A DNA stretch of 64,000 bases, taken from the NCBI GenBank assembly GCA_963785115.1, contig CAWATY010000023.1, forward strand, positions 372,001 to 436,000, read 5' to 3'. The translations under genes and the position numbers were made by a program. The stretch is from JACCWP01 sp963785115. Its GTDB lineage: Bacteria; Actinomycetota; Actinomycetes; Propionibacteriales; Nocardioidaceae. Below, piece after piece: positions 9,756 to 18,698 of this stretch. Under the pieces are notes generated by a model. The model searched no databases and had not been told where the DNA came from. It saw nothing but the letters and a program-made list of their open reading frames with translations. Numbering within the stretch: the first letter of the stretch is position 1; every line of letters starts with the position of its first letter.

Positions 9756-11669
9756 ATGACTCAGACCGCCCTCGGCGAGGGGCTGCGGCACGCCCTCGCC
9801 GGCCGCTGGCCGCACATCCGCGACGAGGCCCGGGAACGGCTGTCACCGGAGGACCTCGCGCACGCGTCCGGGCTCTCCACCGACGAGCACCGCGCCCGGA
9901 TCGCCGAGCAGATGCGGCTCATCGTCAAGACCGGCCACCCGCACGCCGGCTTCGCCCGCCAGCACGGCGGGGGCGGCGACCCCGGCGCGTCGGTCACGTC
10001 GTTCGAGATGCTGGCCAACGCCGACCTCTCGCTGCTGGTCAAGGCCGGCGTGCAGTGGGGACTGTTCGGTGGGGCGATCGAGAACCTCGGGACCGAGCGG
10101 CACCACGGGCTGCTTCCCCAGGTGATGGACCTGACCCTGCCCGGCTGCTTCGCGATGACCGAGACCGGGCACGGCAGCGACGTGCAGTCGCTGCTCACCA
10201 CGGCGACCTACGACCCCGACACCGACGAGTTCGTCGTGCACACGCCGAACCTCCAGGCCCGCAAGGACTACATCGGCGGCGCCGCCCGCGACGCCCGGAT
10301 GGCGGTCGTGTTCGCCCAGCTCGAGACCCGCGGCGAGACGCACGGCGTGCACGCGCTGCTGGTTCCCATCCGCGACGAGGACGGACGCACCCGGGACGGC
10401 GTGACCATCGAGGACTGCGGCTGGAAGGCCGGGCTCAACGGTGTCGACAACGGCCGGCTGTGGTTCGACCACGTGCGGGTGCCGCGGGACAACCTGCTCG
10501 ACCGGTACGCCAAGGTCGACGCCGACGGCACGTACTCGAGCCCGATCGACAACGAGGGCAAGCGGTTCTTCACCATGCTCGGCACGCTGATCCGCGGCCG
10601 GATCTCCGTCGCGGGCGGCGCGGGCTCGGCGGCCCGGGTGGCTCTGGCGATCGCCATCCGCTACGGCGAGCGGCGTCGCCAGTTCAAGGCGCCGAGCGGC
10701 GAGGAAGTGGTGCTGCTCGACTACCGGGCACACCAGCGCCGGCTGCTGCCGCGGCTGGCCCGGTCGTACGCGCTGGCGTTCGCGCAGAACGAGATGGTGT
10801 CGCGGATGCACGACGTGCAGACGATCGTGCAGCAGGGTGAGGACGCCGACGCGCACGACCAGCGCGAGCTCGAGGCGCGCGCCGCCGGGCTGAAGGCGCT
10901 GACCACCTGGCACGCCACCCGGACGATCCAGGAGTGCCGGGAGGCCTGCGGCGGGGCGGGCTACCTGGAGGAGAACCGGCTGCCGCAGCTGAAGGCCGAC
11001 ACCGATGTGTTCACGACCTTCGAGGGCGACAACACGGTGCTGCTGCAGCTGGTGGCCAAGGAGCTGCTGGTGGGGTACGCCTCGGAGTTCGGCGGTCTCG
11101 ACACCTGGGGGATGGTGCGGTTCGCCACCCGGCAGGTGGCAGGAACCGTGGTCGAGCGCACCGCCGCGCGCGACCTGATCCAGCGCCTCGTCGACGCCGC
11201 CCGGCGCGACGACTCGAAGGACCTGCGCTCCCGCGGCACCCAGCTGGAGATGCTGGAGGACCGCGAGCAGCACCTGCTGGAGACTCTCGCCCGGCGCCTG
11301 CGTCGGGCCACCGCCGACGACGCCGACTCGTTCGCGATCTACAACGCCGCGCAGCCGCACGTGCTGCGGCTCGCCAGCGCGCACACGGAGCGGGTGGTGC
11401 TGGAGGCGTTCGTCGCCGGCATCGAGGCGTGCGCCGACCCGGAGGCGAAGGCGCTGCTGGAGACCCTGTGCGACCTGTTCGTGCTCGACTGCATCGAGTC
11501 GGACAAGGCGTGGTTCCTCGAGCACGGCCGGCTCACCCCCACCCGGGCCAAGGCCGTCTCATCGACCGTCGACGCCCTCTGCGTCGAGCTGCGACCGCAC
11601 AGCGCCGTCCTGGTCGAGGGCTTCGGCATCCCCGACGAGTGGCTCGGCGCCGCCATGCTCACCGAGTAG
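9756..11669 (+). CDS. Acyl-CoA dehydrogenase/acyl-CoA oxidase-like flavoprotein
   Basis: The 637-residue cytoplasmic flavoenzyme belongs to the acyl-CoA dehydrogenase/oxidase superfamily, which introduces the first double bond in fatty acyl-CoA beta-oxidation. The FAD-binding signature is seen in CFAMTETGHGSDV (about residues 133-145), and the later segment CGGAGYLEENRLPQ is typical of the acyl-CoA oxidase branch, as is the extra C-terminal domain of about 200 residues. Start at ATG 9756 follows gtcggggc. It diverges from dacB with 94 bases between starts. Whether electrons go to oxygen or to ETF is not decidable from sequence, and no other beta-oxidation gene is adjacent. Confidence 0.88.
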   Translation: MTQTALGEGLRHALAGRWPHIRDEARERLSPEDLAHASGLSTDEHRARIAEQMRLIVKTGHPHAGFARQHGGGGDPGASVTSFEMLANADLSLLVKAGVQWGLFGGAIENLGTERHHGLLPQVMDLTLPGCFAMTETGHGSDVQSLLTTATYDPDTDEFVVHTPNLQARKDYIGGAARDARMAVVFAQLETRGETHGVHALLVPIRDEDGRTRDGVTIEDCGWKAGLNGVDNGRLWFDHVRVPRDNLLDRYAKVDADGTYSSPIDNEGKRFFTMLGTLIRGRISVAGGAGSAARVALAIAIRYGERRRQFKAPSGEEVVLLDYRAHQRRLLPRLARSYALAFAQNEMVSRMHDVQTIVQQGEDADAHDQRELEARAAGLKALTTWHATRTIQECREACGGAGYLEENRLPQLKADTDVFTTFEGDNTVLLQLVAKELLVGYASEFGGLDTWGMVRFATRQVAGTVVERTAARDLIQRLVDAARRDDSKDLRSRGTQLEMLEDREQHLLETLARRLRRATADDADSFAIYNAAQPHVLRLASAHTERVVLEAFVAGIEACADPEAKALLETLCDLFVLDCIESDKAWFLEHGRLTPTRAKAVSSTVDALCVELRPHSAVLVEGFGIPDEWLGAAMLTE

Positions 11670-11678
11670 GCGTGGTCA

Positions 11679-11767
11679 GGTTTCCCAAGTGAACGTGGGA
11701 AACCCGAGCTCCCACCGCGTTGCTACACGGTGGAACCCTCGGTTTCCCGGGTGAACTTGGGAAACCC
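11679..11767. terminator. Three stacked hairpins between convergent genes; putative bidirectional terminator
   Basis: Between the acyl-CoA enzyme and ndh lie two near-identical 27-base palindromic units (11679-11705 and 11741-11767), each with arms GGTTTCCC and GGGAAACC. They flank a third hairpin (11712-11733, arms CCACCG and CGGTGG). Because each unit is palindromic, the two copies are both direct and inverted repeats of one another. The position between two convergent stop codons fits termination on both strands. There is no clear U tract, so intrinsic termination is inferred from structure only. Confidence 0.6.
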
Positions 11768-11776
11768 GTACCCACC

Positions 11777-13087
11777 TCAGCCCACGCGGGCGCGGCCGTG
11801 GGCCTCGCGGTCGGGGGTGTCGGAGTGCTGGTCGCGGTCGGGGGTCTGGACCTCGCCGACGATGGCGTCGTGGGACAGCGGCCAGGACAGGTAGCGCACG
11901 CCGAGGTTGACGACGGTCGCGATCCGGTTGCGGGTGCCGAGCAGGAACATGATGTGCACGAACAGCCAGATCAGCCAGGCCACGAAGCCGGTCAGGTTGG
12001 GCACCCGCTTGATCTGCGCGACCGCGGCGGAGCGGCCGATGGTCGCGAGGATGCCCTTGTCCCAGTACGTCATCGGGCGGGTCGGCTCGCCCGCGAGCAG
12101 CCGGACGATCTGCCGACCGGCGTGCTTGCCACCCTGCAGGGCCGGCTGCGCGAGCTGCGGCAGCTGCTCGGGCGAGTACGCGATGTCGCCGACGGCGAAC
12201 ACGTCGTCGAACCCGCGCACCCGCAGGTCGGCGTCGACCTCGATCCGGCCGGCCTTGCCCTGCGGCAGTCCCCACTCGGAGACGACGTCGGGTGCCTTGA
12301 TCCCGCTGGCCCAGATCACCAGGCCCGCTTCGATGAACTCGCCGTCGTCGACGACGACGCCGTTGTGCCGGACCTCCTTCACCGTGGTGCCGAGCCGCAG
12401 CTGGACACCGCGCTTCTCGAGCGCCCGCTTGGCGTACCGCTGCAGCCGCGGCGCGAACGGCGAGAGCAGGTTGGGCACCATCTCGACGAGCGTGATGTGC
12501 ATCCGGTCCGGGTCGAGCTCGGGGTACAGCTCGGGCGCGCTGGTGTTGCGCAGCTCGGCAAGCGTGCCCGCCATCTCGACGCCGGTGGCGCCGCCGCCGA
12601 CGATCAGCACCCGCAAGTCGTGCGGCTGGCCCTGCCGCACCGCGCGCTCGAGGTCACTGAACATCCGGTCCCGCACCGCTAGCGCCTGCGCGCGGGTGTA
12701 CAGCGCGAGCGCGTGCTCCTCGGCACCCGGGATCCCGAAGTAGTTCGTGGTGACGCCGGTGGCGATGACCAGGTAGTCGTAGTCGAGCGAGAGACCCGCG
12801 TCGAGGTAGACCCGCTTGGCGGTGGTGTCGATGCCCGTGACATCACCCTTGCTGAAGCGCATGTTGCGCTGCCTGGAGTGCACCGACCGCAGGAAGTACG
12901 TGATGTCGCCGGGGTTCAGCCCGGCCGTGGCCACCTGGTAGAGCAGCGGCTGGAAGGTGTTGTACGCGTGCCGGTCGATCAGCGTCACGTCGACCGGGGC
13001 CTTGCGCAGCGCCTTGACCGCCGAGAGCCCACCGAAACCACCGCCGAGGACCACGACGTGCGGGCGGGCGTTCCGGCGGCTGGTCAT
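11777..13087 (-). CDS. ndh: Type II NADH dehydrogenase (NADH:quinone oxidoreductase)
   Basis: This 436-residue peripheral membrane flavoprotein passes electrons from NADH to menaquinone without pumping protons. It has an N-terminal FAD Rossmann motif (VVVLGGGFGGLSA, about residues 10-22), the typical FQPLLYQVATAGL segment, a second nucleotide motif (VLIVGGGATGVEMAG, about 160-174), and the conserved VFAVGDIA stretch. A C-terminal hydrophobic segment (FVAWLIWLFVHIMFLLG) is the expected membrane anchor. The final 25 residues are charged and variable. It is monocistronic, convergent with the acyl-CoA enzyme across the hairpin array. Confidence 0.95.
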   Translation of the reverse strand: MTSRRNARPHVVVLGGGFGGLSAVKALRKAPVDVTLIDRHAYNTFQPLLYQVATAGLNPGDITYFLRSVHSRQRNMRFSKGDVTGIDTTAKRVYLDAGLSLDYDYLVIATGVTTNYFGIPGAEEHALALYTRAQALAVRDRMFSDLERAVRQGQPHDLRVLIVGGGATGVEMAGTLAELRNTSAPELYPELDPDRMHITLVEMVPNLLSPFAPRLQRYAKRALEKRGVQLRLGTTVKEVRHNGVVVDDGEFIEAGLVIWASGIKAPDVVSEWGLPQGKAGRIEVDADLRVRGFDDVFAVGDIAYSPEQLPQLAQPALQGGKHAGRQIVRLLAGEPTRPMTYWDKGILATIGRSAAVAQIKRVPNLTGFVAWLIWLFVHIMFLLGTRNRIATVVNLGVRYLSWPLSHDAIVGEVQTPDRDQHSDTPDREAHGRARVG

Positions 13088-13197
13088 GGTGGCTCATCTC
13101 CGTCATCGAGGGTGGTGCTGCTACCTCTCTCAACGCTCGCAGACGGCATACCCATCTCGGGGACGGCCCCCTCGCGACGTGACGTCGGCGACAGGTC

Positions 13198-14016
13198 TCA
13201 TCGCCCGTCGCGGTCCGGGCCGGGCCCGGGTTGGCAGTGCGGGCACCACCAGGTCGCCCGCCGCTCGCCGTCGCCGGGCACCTCCGGGACGTACCGCACC
13301 GGCGTCCGGCACCGGCGGCACGGCTGGCCGGACCGCGCGTAGACCCAGTGCTCCTCGCCCGGTCGGGGATTGCCGGTGGTGACCTGACCGTTGCCCCTGA
13401 CCCGGATGCTCTGCCGGAGCATCCTGGCCGCCGTCCCGACCAGGGCCGGCGCATCGACGTCGCCCGCCGGGGTCCACGGGCTGTGCCCGCGCACGAAAAG
13501 CAGCTCGTTGACCCACAGGTTGCCGAGGCCGGCCAGCGTCGTCTGGTCAAGCAGGGCTGCCGCGAGCGGGCGGTCGGGTCGGACCCGCAGCCGGCGGACG
13601 GCCTCGTCGGCGTCCCAGTCGTCGCGCAGCGGGTCGGGTCCGAGCAGACCGGTGACCCGCTCCTCGTCGGCGGTACGCAACAGCTCGACCACGGGCATCC
13701 GCAGCGCCAGGGCCTGCCGGTCGTCGTCGGTGGCGAGCAGCACCCGCACGTCCGCAGCCAGCCTGGCCGGCAGCCGCCGACCGGGACCCAGCACGGCCCA
13801 CTCGCCGTCCATCCGCAGGTGCGTGTGCAGCGTGTTTTCGTCGTCGAACCGGGTGAACAGATGCTTGCCGTGGGTTCCCGTGCCGAGCACGGTCCGACCG
13901 GACAGGTCGGCGGTGGCGTGCTGCGGCACCCGGAAGTCGCTGCGGGTCAGCCGGCGACCGGCGAGCCCGCGGTCGAGTCGGCGGGCCGCCCGCCACACGC
14001 TGTCGCCCTCGGGCAC
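13198..14016 (-). CDS. nei: DNA glycosylase/AP lyase, Fpg/Nei family (endonuclease VIII type)
   Basis: The 272-residue base-excision repair enzyme starts MPEGD; after Met removal, the N-terminal Pro is the catalytic nucleophile and Glu the helper acid. The central helix-two-turn-helix segment includes LLDQTTLAGLGNLWVNELL. A C-terminal zinc finger has two CxxC pairs (CRRC and CPHC). The PEGDS start with Val-Trp following favours the actinobacterial Nei1/Nei2 branch over Fpg (which begins PELPE). It removes oxidised pyrimidines and cuts at the abasic site. It lies 110 bases downstream of ndh on the same strand and diverges from the CAP gene. Confidence 0.92.
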   Translation of the reverse strand: MPEGDSVWRAARRLDRGLAGRRLTRSDFRVPQHATADLSGRTVLGTGTHGKHLFTRFDDENTLHTHLRMDGEWAVLGPGRRLPARLAADVRVLLATDDDRQALALRMPVVELLRTADEERVTGLLGPDPLRDDWDADEAVRRLRVRPDRPLAAALLDQTTLAGLGNLWVNELLFVRGHSPWTPAGDVDAPALVGTAARMLRQSIRVRGNGQVTTGNPRPGEEHWVYARSGQPCRRCRTPVRYVPEVPGDGERRATWWCPHCQPGPGPDRDGR

Positions 14017-14053
14017 GGTGGCAGCGTAGGCCGCACCGCTCTCGACGGCGCTA

Positions 14054-14092
14054 CTACGTTGGGTGGCTACGCTTGGTGGCTACGTTGGGTGG
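14054..14092. repeat. Three 13-base direct repeats immediately upstream of the CAP gene
   Basis: The unit ctacgttgggtgg occurs at 14054-14066, in a variant form with two changed bases at 14067-14079, and again exactly at 14080-14092. It ends one base before the CAP start codon. The repeats replace any recognisable ribosome-binding site and sit where a promoter or operator would be, between the divergent nei and CAP starts. Confidence 0.75.
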
Positions 14093-14093
14093 C

Positions 14094-14645
14094 ATGTCGA
14101 AAACCCGTGGTGGCCAGGGCGCAGCGCTGCTGGTCGCCGGGGTGCTCGTGCTCGGCGTGGTGAGCGCACCGGCATTCGGCAGCACTGTCGCCGGCATCGC
14201 GCCGAACCCGGTCGGCAGGTCGGCGGGCGACCACGCCGCTCTCGCCGATCGAGCACAGACCGCCGTACGCACGACCGCGCAGGTCCGGCGGATCCTGGTG
14301 CGGATGACCAACCGGGCCCGCGCCCGGCACGACCTGCGACCGCTGCAGATCAGGCCGTGCCTGGCCGAGGTGGCACAGCACTGGGCCGCCCACATGGCGC
14401 GCCGCGGCCAGCTGGAGCACAACGACCTGGACAATGTGCAGCAGGCCTGCCACGCCCAGGTGCCGGTCGGGGAGAACATCGCAATGGGCTACCGCACGCC
14501 GCGTGCCGCGCTGCGCGCGTGGATGCACTCCGACGGCCACCGGGCGAACATCCTGCGGCGCTCGTACGACCACATCGGCGTCGGCGTCCGCCGCGACTCC
14601 GACGGCCGCCGCTGGTGGGTCCAGGACTTCGCCGACTTCCGCTGA
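14094..14645 (+). CDS. Secreted CAP-superfamily (SCP/PR-1) protein
   Basis: The 183-residue protein has a signal peptide (residues 8-28, AALLVAGVLVLGVVSAPAFG) and a CAP domain from about residue 60 to the end. Conserved CAP features include an early helix (MTNRARARHDL), the first His in HWAAHMA, GENIAMGY, WMHSDGHRANIL and the final GVGVRRDSDGRRWWVQDF. Bacterial members are extracellular, often wall-associated, with poorly defined roles. Start at ATG 14094 is chosen over an in-frame upstream start at 14073 because the latter would lie inside the 13-base repeats. It is transcribed alone and convergent with the PTS gene, with 18 bases between stops. Confidence 0.87.
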   Translation: MSKTRGGQGAALLVAGVLVLGVVSAPAFGSTVAGIAPNPVGRSAGDHAALADRAQTAVRTTAQVRRILVRMTNRARARHDLRPLQIRPCLAEVAQHWAAHMARRGQLEHNDLDNVQQACHAQVPVGENIAMGYRTPRAALRAWMHSDGHRANILRRSYDHIGVGVRRDSDGRRWWVQDFADFR

Positions 14646-14663
14646 GAAGAGCCCGGACGCGAG

Positions 14664-16310
14664 TCAGGGCAGCAGCTCGCCGACCGCGGCCCGGGCGCCC
14701 TCCGGCGTGACGGCCGCCCGCGCGGCTGCCGCCGCCTGCTCGCAGGTTTCGAGGTCGACCTCGGCCAGCAGCGCGCGCACGCCGGGGACCGCCACCGGCG
14801 CCATCGACAGCGAGCGGACCCCGAGCCCGACCAGAACCGCGGCCAGTCTCGGGTCCGCTGCGGCCTCGCCGCACACACCCACCGGCCGGTGGGTCGCCCG
14901 GCCGCCCGCGCAGGTGGCCGCGACGAGGTCGAGCAACGCCGGCTGCCACGGGTCGAGCAGGACCCCGAGGTCACCGAGCTGGCGGTCGGCCGCGAGGGTG
15001 TACTGCGCGAGGTCGTTGGTGCCGATCGAGCAGAAGTCGACCTCGGCGAGCAGCGACGCCGAGCGCAGGGCGGCGGAGGGCACCTCGACCATCACGCCGA
15101 CGGTTCCGAGGCCGGCACCGCGGGCCTGTTCGGCGAAGCCACGGGCCTCGTCGACGGTGGCCACCATCGGCGCCATCACCCAGGGCGAGGTTCCGGTTCG
15201 GCCGGCCGCCGCGGCCAGCGCGGCGAGCTGGCGGGTGAGCACGTCGGGCCGCACGGTCGCCGTACGCAGCCCGCGCACCCCGAGCGCCGGGTTGTCCTCG
15301 GCCGGCAGCCCGAGGAAGGGCACCGGCTTGTCCGAGCCCGCGTCGAGGGTGCGGACCACCACCCGCCGGTCGCCGAACGCGGCGAGCACCTCGGCATAGG
15401 TCTCCACCTGCTCGTCGGACGACGGCTCGTCGTCGCGGCCGAGGAACAGGAACTCGGTGCGGAACAACCCGACACCTTCGACGTCGGCCGCGGCCGCCGC
15501 CTTGGCGTCGTCGACGGTGCCGACGTTGGCCAGCAGCGCGACCGCCACGCCGTCGGACGTGGCGCCCGGACCGGTGGCGCGCGAGCGGCGCTCGGCCTCC
15601 CGCCGCTCGCGGGCGGCCAGCTCCCCGGAGAGGTCGGCGTCTGGATCGACGTGCAGCTCGCCGGTCGACCCGTCGAGCACGACGTCGTGCCCGCCCGCCG
15701 CGTCGCGCGCCCCCGGGCAGGCGACCACGGCGGGGATGCCCAGCGACCGGGCCAGGATCGTGGTGTGGCTGGTGGGTCCGCCCTGCTCGGTGACGATCCC
15801 GACCACGACCGCCGGGTCGAGCAGGGCGGTGTCGGCGGGCGCCAGGTCGTGGGCGACGAGCACGTACGGGTGTCCCGGGTCGGGCAGCCCGACCAGCACC
15901 CGACCCTCCAGGCTGGCGGCCAACCGCTCGCCCACGTCGACGACGTCGCCGGCGCGCTCGGCCAGGTAGCCACCGAGTCCGCGCAGCTGATCGGCGTAAC
16001 CCGCGGCCGCCGACCGGATGGCCTCCGCGGGAGGCGTACCGGACGCCTCGAGCCGGCCGGCCGCCGCCAGCAGCTCGGGGTCGGCGGCGAACATCGCCAG
16101 TGCCTCGACCACGTCGCGGCCAGCGGTCGTGGTCGCCGCCGCGGACCGGGCGGTGAGCTCGTCGACGACGCGCCGTGAGGCGTCGGCCAGGTCGGCCGCC
16201 GGCTCGGCGCTGCCGGACTCGGCGTCCCAGCGCACTGCCGGCCCGGACGCGATGCCGGGGCTCGCCGGCACGCCGCTCAGAGTGGTCACCCGGCCACGGT
16301 TCCACAGCAT
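14664..16310 (-). CDS. ptsI: PTS enzyme I (phosphoenolpyruvate-protein phosphotransferase)
   Basis: The 548-residue cytoplasmic enzyme takes phosphate from PEP and passes it to HPr in sugar import. The phosphorylated His is residue 182 in GGPTSHTTILARSLGIP. The C-terminal PEP-binding barrel shows GLFRTEFLF, a metal-binding SIGTNDLAQYTLA and the active Cys in VGVCGEAAADP. Length is close to the usual 550-575. The start is either ATG 16310 or GTG 16289 (VTTLSGVPASPG); neither has a strong ribosome site. No HPr or EII gene lies within the window, so its partners are elsewhere. It diverges from the TauE gene with only 18 bases between the longer start and the neighbour. Confidence 0.92.
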   Translation of the reverse strand: MLWNRGRVTTLSGVPASPGIASGPAVRWDAESGSAEPAADLADASRRVVDELTARSAAATTTAGRDVVEALAMFAADPELLAAAGRLEASGTPPAEAIRSAAAGYADQLRGLGGYLAERAGDVVDVGERLAASLEGRVLVGLPDPGHPYVLVAHDLAPADTALLDPAVVVGIVTEQGGPTSHTTILARSLGIPAVVACPGARDAAGGHDVVLDGSTGELHVDPDADLSGELAARERREAERRSRATGPGATSDGVAVALLANVGTVDDAKAAAAADVEGVGLFRTEFLFLGRDDEPSSDEQVETYAEVLAAFGDRRVVVRTLDAGSDKPVPFLGLPAEDNPALGVRGLRTATVRPDVLTRQLAALAAAAGRTGTSPWVMAPMVATVDEARGFAEQARGAGLGTVGVMVEVPSAALRSASLLAEVDFCSIGTNDLAQYTLAADRQLGDLGVLLDPWQPALLDLVAATCAGGRATHRPVGVCGEAAADPRLAAVLVGLGVRSLSMAPVAVPGVRALLAEVDLETCEQAAAAARAAVTPEGARAAVGELLP

Positions 16311-16328
16311 GGGGCAGGGTGTGCGCTC

Positions 16329-17111
16329 GTGTCCGGCCTGCTGTTCACCGACTGGCTGGTGCTGGTCCTGGCGGCGGCGGTCGTGGGTTTCGCCAAGACG
16401 GCCATCGGCGGTGCGGGCGGGCTGGCGGTCGTGCTGTTCGCCCTGGTGCTGCCCACCCGCGAGTCGACCGGCGCGATCCTGCCGGTGCTGATCTGCGGCG
16501 ACCTGCTCGCCGTCGCGCGCTACCGGGCGCACGCCGACTGGGCAGTGATCGTGCGGCTGATGCCCTGGGTCGCCGTAGGCGTCGGTTTCGGGGCCGTGTT
16601 CGTCGCGTACGCCGGCGACCGGCTGATGGGCCTGGTGATCGCCGGCACGCTGCTGGTGCTGGTCGGGGTGCAGGTCACGCGCAGCCACCGGCAGCGGCGG
16701 AGCGAGCCAGGTTCGCCGGACACCTCGCGTGACGCGGACGTCTCGCCGGGAGGTCGGGCGCGGCACGTGCTCGCAGCCGGTGCGGGAGTGCTGGCCGGTG
16801 TCACGACGATGGTCGCCAACGCGGCCGGCGCGGTCACGTCGATCTACTTCCTGCTGTCCGGCCTGCCGATGCTGCGGTTCCTCGGCACCAGCGCGTGGTT
16901 CTTCCTGGTCGTGAACCTGTTCAAGGTGCCGTTCAGCGTGGGCCTCGGCCTGCTCGGGTGGAGCGACCTGCTGCGCGCGCTGCTGCTCCTCCCCGCGGTC
17001 CTGGCCGGGGCGGCCGCGGGCATCGCGCTCATCGGCCGCATCGAACAGCGGGTCTTCGAGGACGTGACCGCCGCGCTCGTGGTGGCGGCCGCGCTGTTGC
17101 TGCTGGTCTGA
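16329..17111 (+). CDS. TauE/SafE family sulfite/anion permease
   Basis: This 260-residue integral membrane protein has about seven or eight hydrophobic helices and two similar halves. The N-terminal half shows GFAKTAIGGAGGLAVVLFALVLPTRESTG and the second half LAGVTTMVANAAGAVTSIYFLLSGLPMLRF, the paired signature regions of TauE/SafE (formerly DUF81) transporters. Members export sulfite, sulfoacetate or other small anions, and no neighbouring sulfur gene fixes the substrate. A charged loop of about 30 residues separates the halves. Confidence 0.88.
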   Translation: MSGLLFTDWLVLVLAAAVVGFAKTAIGGAGGLAVVLFALVLPTRESTGAILPVLICGDLLAVARYRAHADWAVIVRLMPWVAVGVGFGAVFVAYAGDRLMGLVIAGTLLVLVGVQVTRSHRQRRSEPGSPDTSRDADVSPGGRARHVLAAGAGVLAGVTTMVANAAGAVTSIYFLLSGLPMLRFLGTSAWFFLVVNLFKVPFSVGLGLLGWSDLLRALLLLPAVLAGAAAGIALIGRIEQRVFEDVTAALVVAAALLLLV

Positions 17112-17115
17112 GCCC

Positions 17116-17772
17116 CTACCCGAGCCGCGACCCGGCGGAGGCCAGGCCGAGCCAGCCGTGCGGCGCGCCCGCGAAGCACCAGCCGAGGTGCGGGGCGCGC
17201 TTGCTGATCCAGACCGCCGGCACCCGGCGGTCGCCGCGCCGGGAGCCCGCCAGCGAGAAGCAGTGATTGGTCTCCAGCACGTCAGGCCGCACTGTCAGCA
17301 GCGCGATGCCCTCGGCAACGGTGAGCGGTGTTCGCCCGCGCTCGGCCACCGTGCCGAGCGCCGACTCCGGCGGCATCCCACAGAACTCCGAGCCGCGTTC
17401 GACGTCGACGAGCAGGTACGCGGCGCCGGCGGGGACCTCGATGGCGTCGATCGTCGCGTACTCGTCGATGTCTGCGGCGTGCTGGTTCACCGATCCGGTG
17501 CGGGTGCCGAGCCGGGTCCGCGCCATGGCCTCGGCTGCGGGCGTGACGGCGGCCGGTACGACGAGCACGAAGCCGATCCGCTCGGTGTCCGGACCCGCGG
17601 CTGCCTCGTCCGGCAGTGCGGCATGCAGCCGCGCGAGCGTCTCGGTGGGCACAGGGAAGCCGTGGCTGGCCCAGGACGCAGCCTGACGATCCAGCTCGCC
17701 GGACGGATCGGCGGAGGGCTCGACGGACGACTCGGCAGACGACTCGGTGAACGGGGTCAGGGCTGCGGGCAC
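17116..17772 (-). CDS. DUF5701 family protein
   Basis: The 218-residue protein matches what I recall of DUF5701, a family seen in actinobacteria. It has the conserved stretches YLLVDVERGSEF, RGRTPLTVAEGIAL, GSRRGDRRVPAVWIS and LGWCFAGAPHGWLGL. There is no signal peptide or membrane segment. The function of the family is unknown to me. I chose GTG 17772 because a ribosome site (gagagg) lies seven bases upstream; an open frame extends to 17853 but would leave only 26 bases to the divergent MerR gene. The N-terminus is Ser/Glu-rich and likely disordered (about residues 7-30). Confidence 0.8.
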   Translation of the reverse strand: MPAALTPFTESSAESSVEPSADPSGELDRQAASWASHGFPVPTETLARLHAALPDEAAAGPDTERIGFVLVVPAAVTPAAEAMARTRLGTRTGSVNQHAADIDEYATIDAIEVPAGAAYLLVDVERGSEFCGMPPESALGTVAERGRTPLTVAEGIALLTVRPDVLETNHCFSLAGSRRGDRRVPAVWISKRAPHLGWCFAGAPHGWLGLASAGSRLG

Positions 17773-17879
17773 AGGTGCACCTCTCGAGGCAGGGGCCGGG
17801 CTACCCAGAACGACGGACCGACGAGAATTGTTCCCCCCGCTTGACCCTGTCACTGGGTGAGGCCCCAGGCTGCACAGCC

Positions 17880-18698
17880 ATGCACCTGCTCACCGTCGGC
17901 GAGCTCGCGGAGGCCAGCGGGCTGTCGGTCCCGACGATCCGCCGCTACGGCCGGATCGGCGTGCTGGCCCCCACGCGCGTCGACGAGCGCACCGGCTACC
18001 GCTGGTACTCCCGGGACCAGGTGCAGACCGCCGTGCTGATCCGTACGCTCCGCCAGCTGTCCGTCCCGCTGGCAGACGTGCAGGCGATCCTCCAGGAGCC
18101 CGACCCGACCCGGCGGCTGGCCCGGATCGAGCAGCACTGGGTCGACGTGGAGCGCGAGGTGGCGTCGGGACGACGGGTCCGCGACCATCTGGCCCGGATG
18201 CTCGGCGGCTGGCAGGAGGCCGTCGACGCCTACCGGGTCGAGGTGCGGCCGGTCGGCGAGATCGGCGTGCTGACCCGGCGCCGGATGGTGCACCTGCTCG
18301 AGGTGCCGGCGCTCGTGGACGAGTCGGTCGTGCTGTTGCAGGCGCGGGCCGAACGGGAGCGGCGGCGGGTCACTGGACGTCCGGTCGCGATCTACCGCTG
18401 GCCCATCGGCCACGAGGACGGCGAGGACGACGGCGGGGCAGGCGACCGTGACGTCGAGGTGTGCCTGCCCGTCGACGGCGATGGCGACGCCCTGCTCCCC
18501 GCCGGCTCGCTCGCCTGTGCCGAGGCCGTGGGCGACGACGCCGTGCCACCCCGGCTGCTCACCGCGTACGGCGCGGTGTCGCAATGGGCGCACGAGCACG
18601 ACCAGGTGCTCACCGGTCCACCCGTGCAGATCCACCTGGAACCCGATCGACTCCGGGTGGGCTGGCTGGTGCGGCCGCCCGCACAGGAGGTGCGGTGA
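17880..18698 (+). CDS. MerR-family transcriptional regulator with effector-binding domain
   Basis: The 272-residue regulator begins with a winged-helix MerR domain (LTVGELAEASGLSVPTIRRYGRIGVL, residues 4-29) and a coiled coil linker. A C-terminal region (about 125-270) resembles GyrI-like effector-binding domains of BmrR-type regulators. Such proteins sense hydrophobic or cationic compounds and activate exporter genes. The stop codon overlaps the MFS start (GTGA), so the regulator and the exporter are one transcription unit, supporting drug sensing. No Cys cluster typical of metal-sensing MerR proteins is present. Confidence 0.87.
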   Translation: MHLLTVGELAEASGLSVPTIRRYGRIGVLAPTRVDERTGYRWYSRDQVQTAVLIRTLRQLSVPLADVQAILQEPDPTRRLARIEQHWVDVEREVASGRRVRDHLARMLGGWQEAVDAYRVEVRPVGEIGVLTRRRMVHLLEVPALVDESVVLLQARAERERRRVTGRPVAIYRWPIGHEDGEDDGGAGDRDVEVCLPVDGDGDALLPAGSLACAEAVGDDAVPPRLLTAYGAVSQWAHEHDQVLTGPPVQIHLEPDRLRVGWLVRPPAQEVR

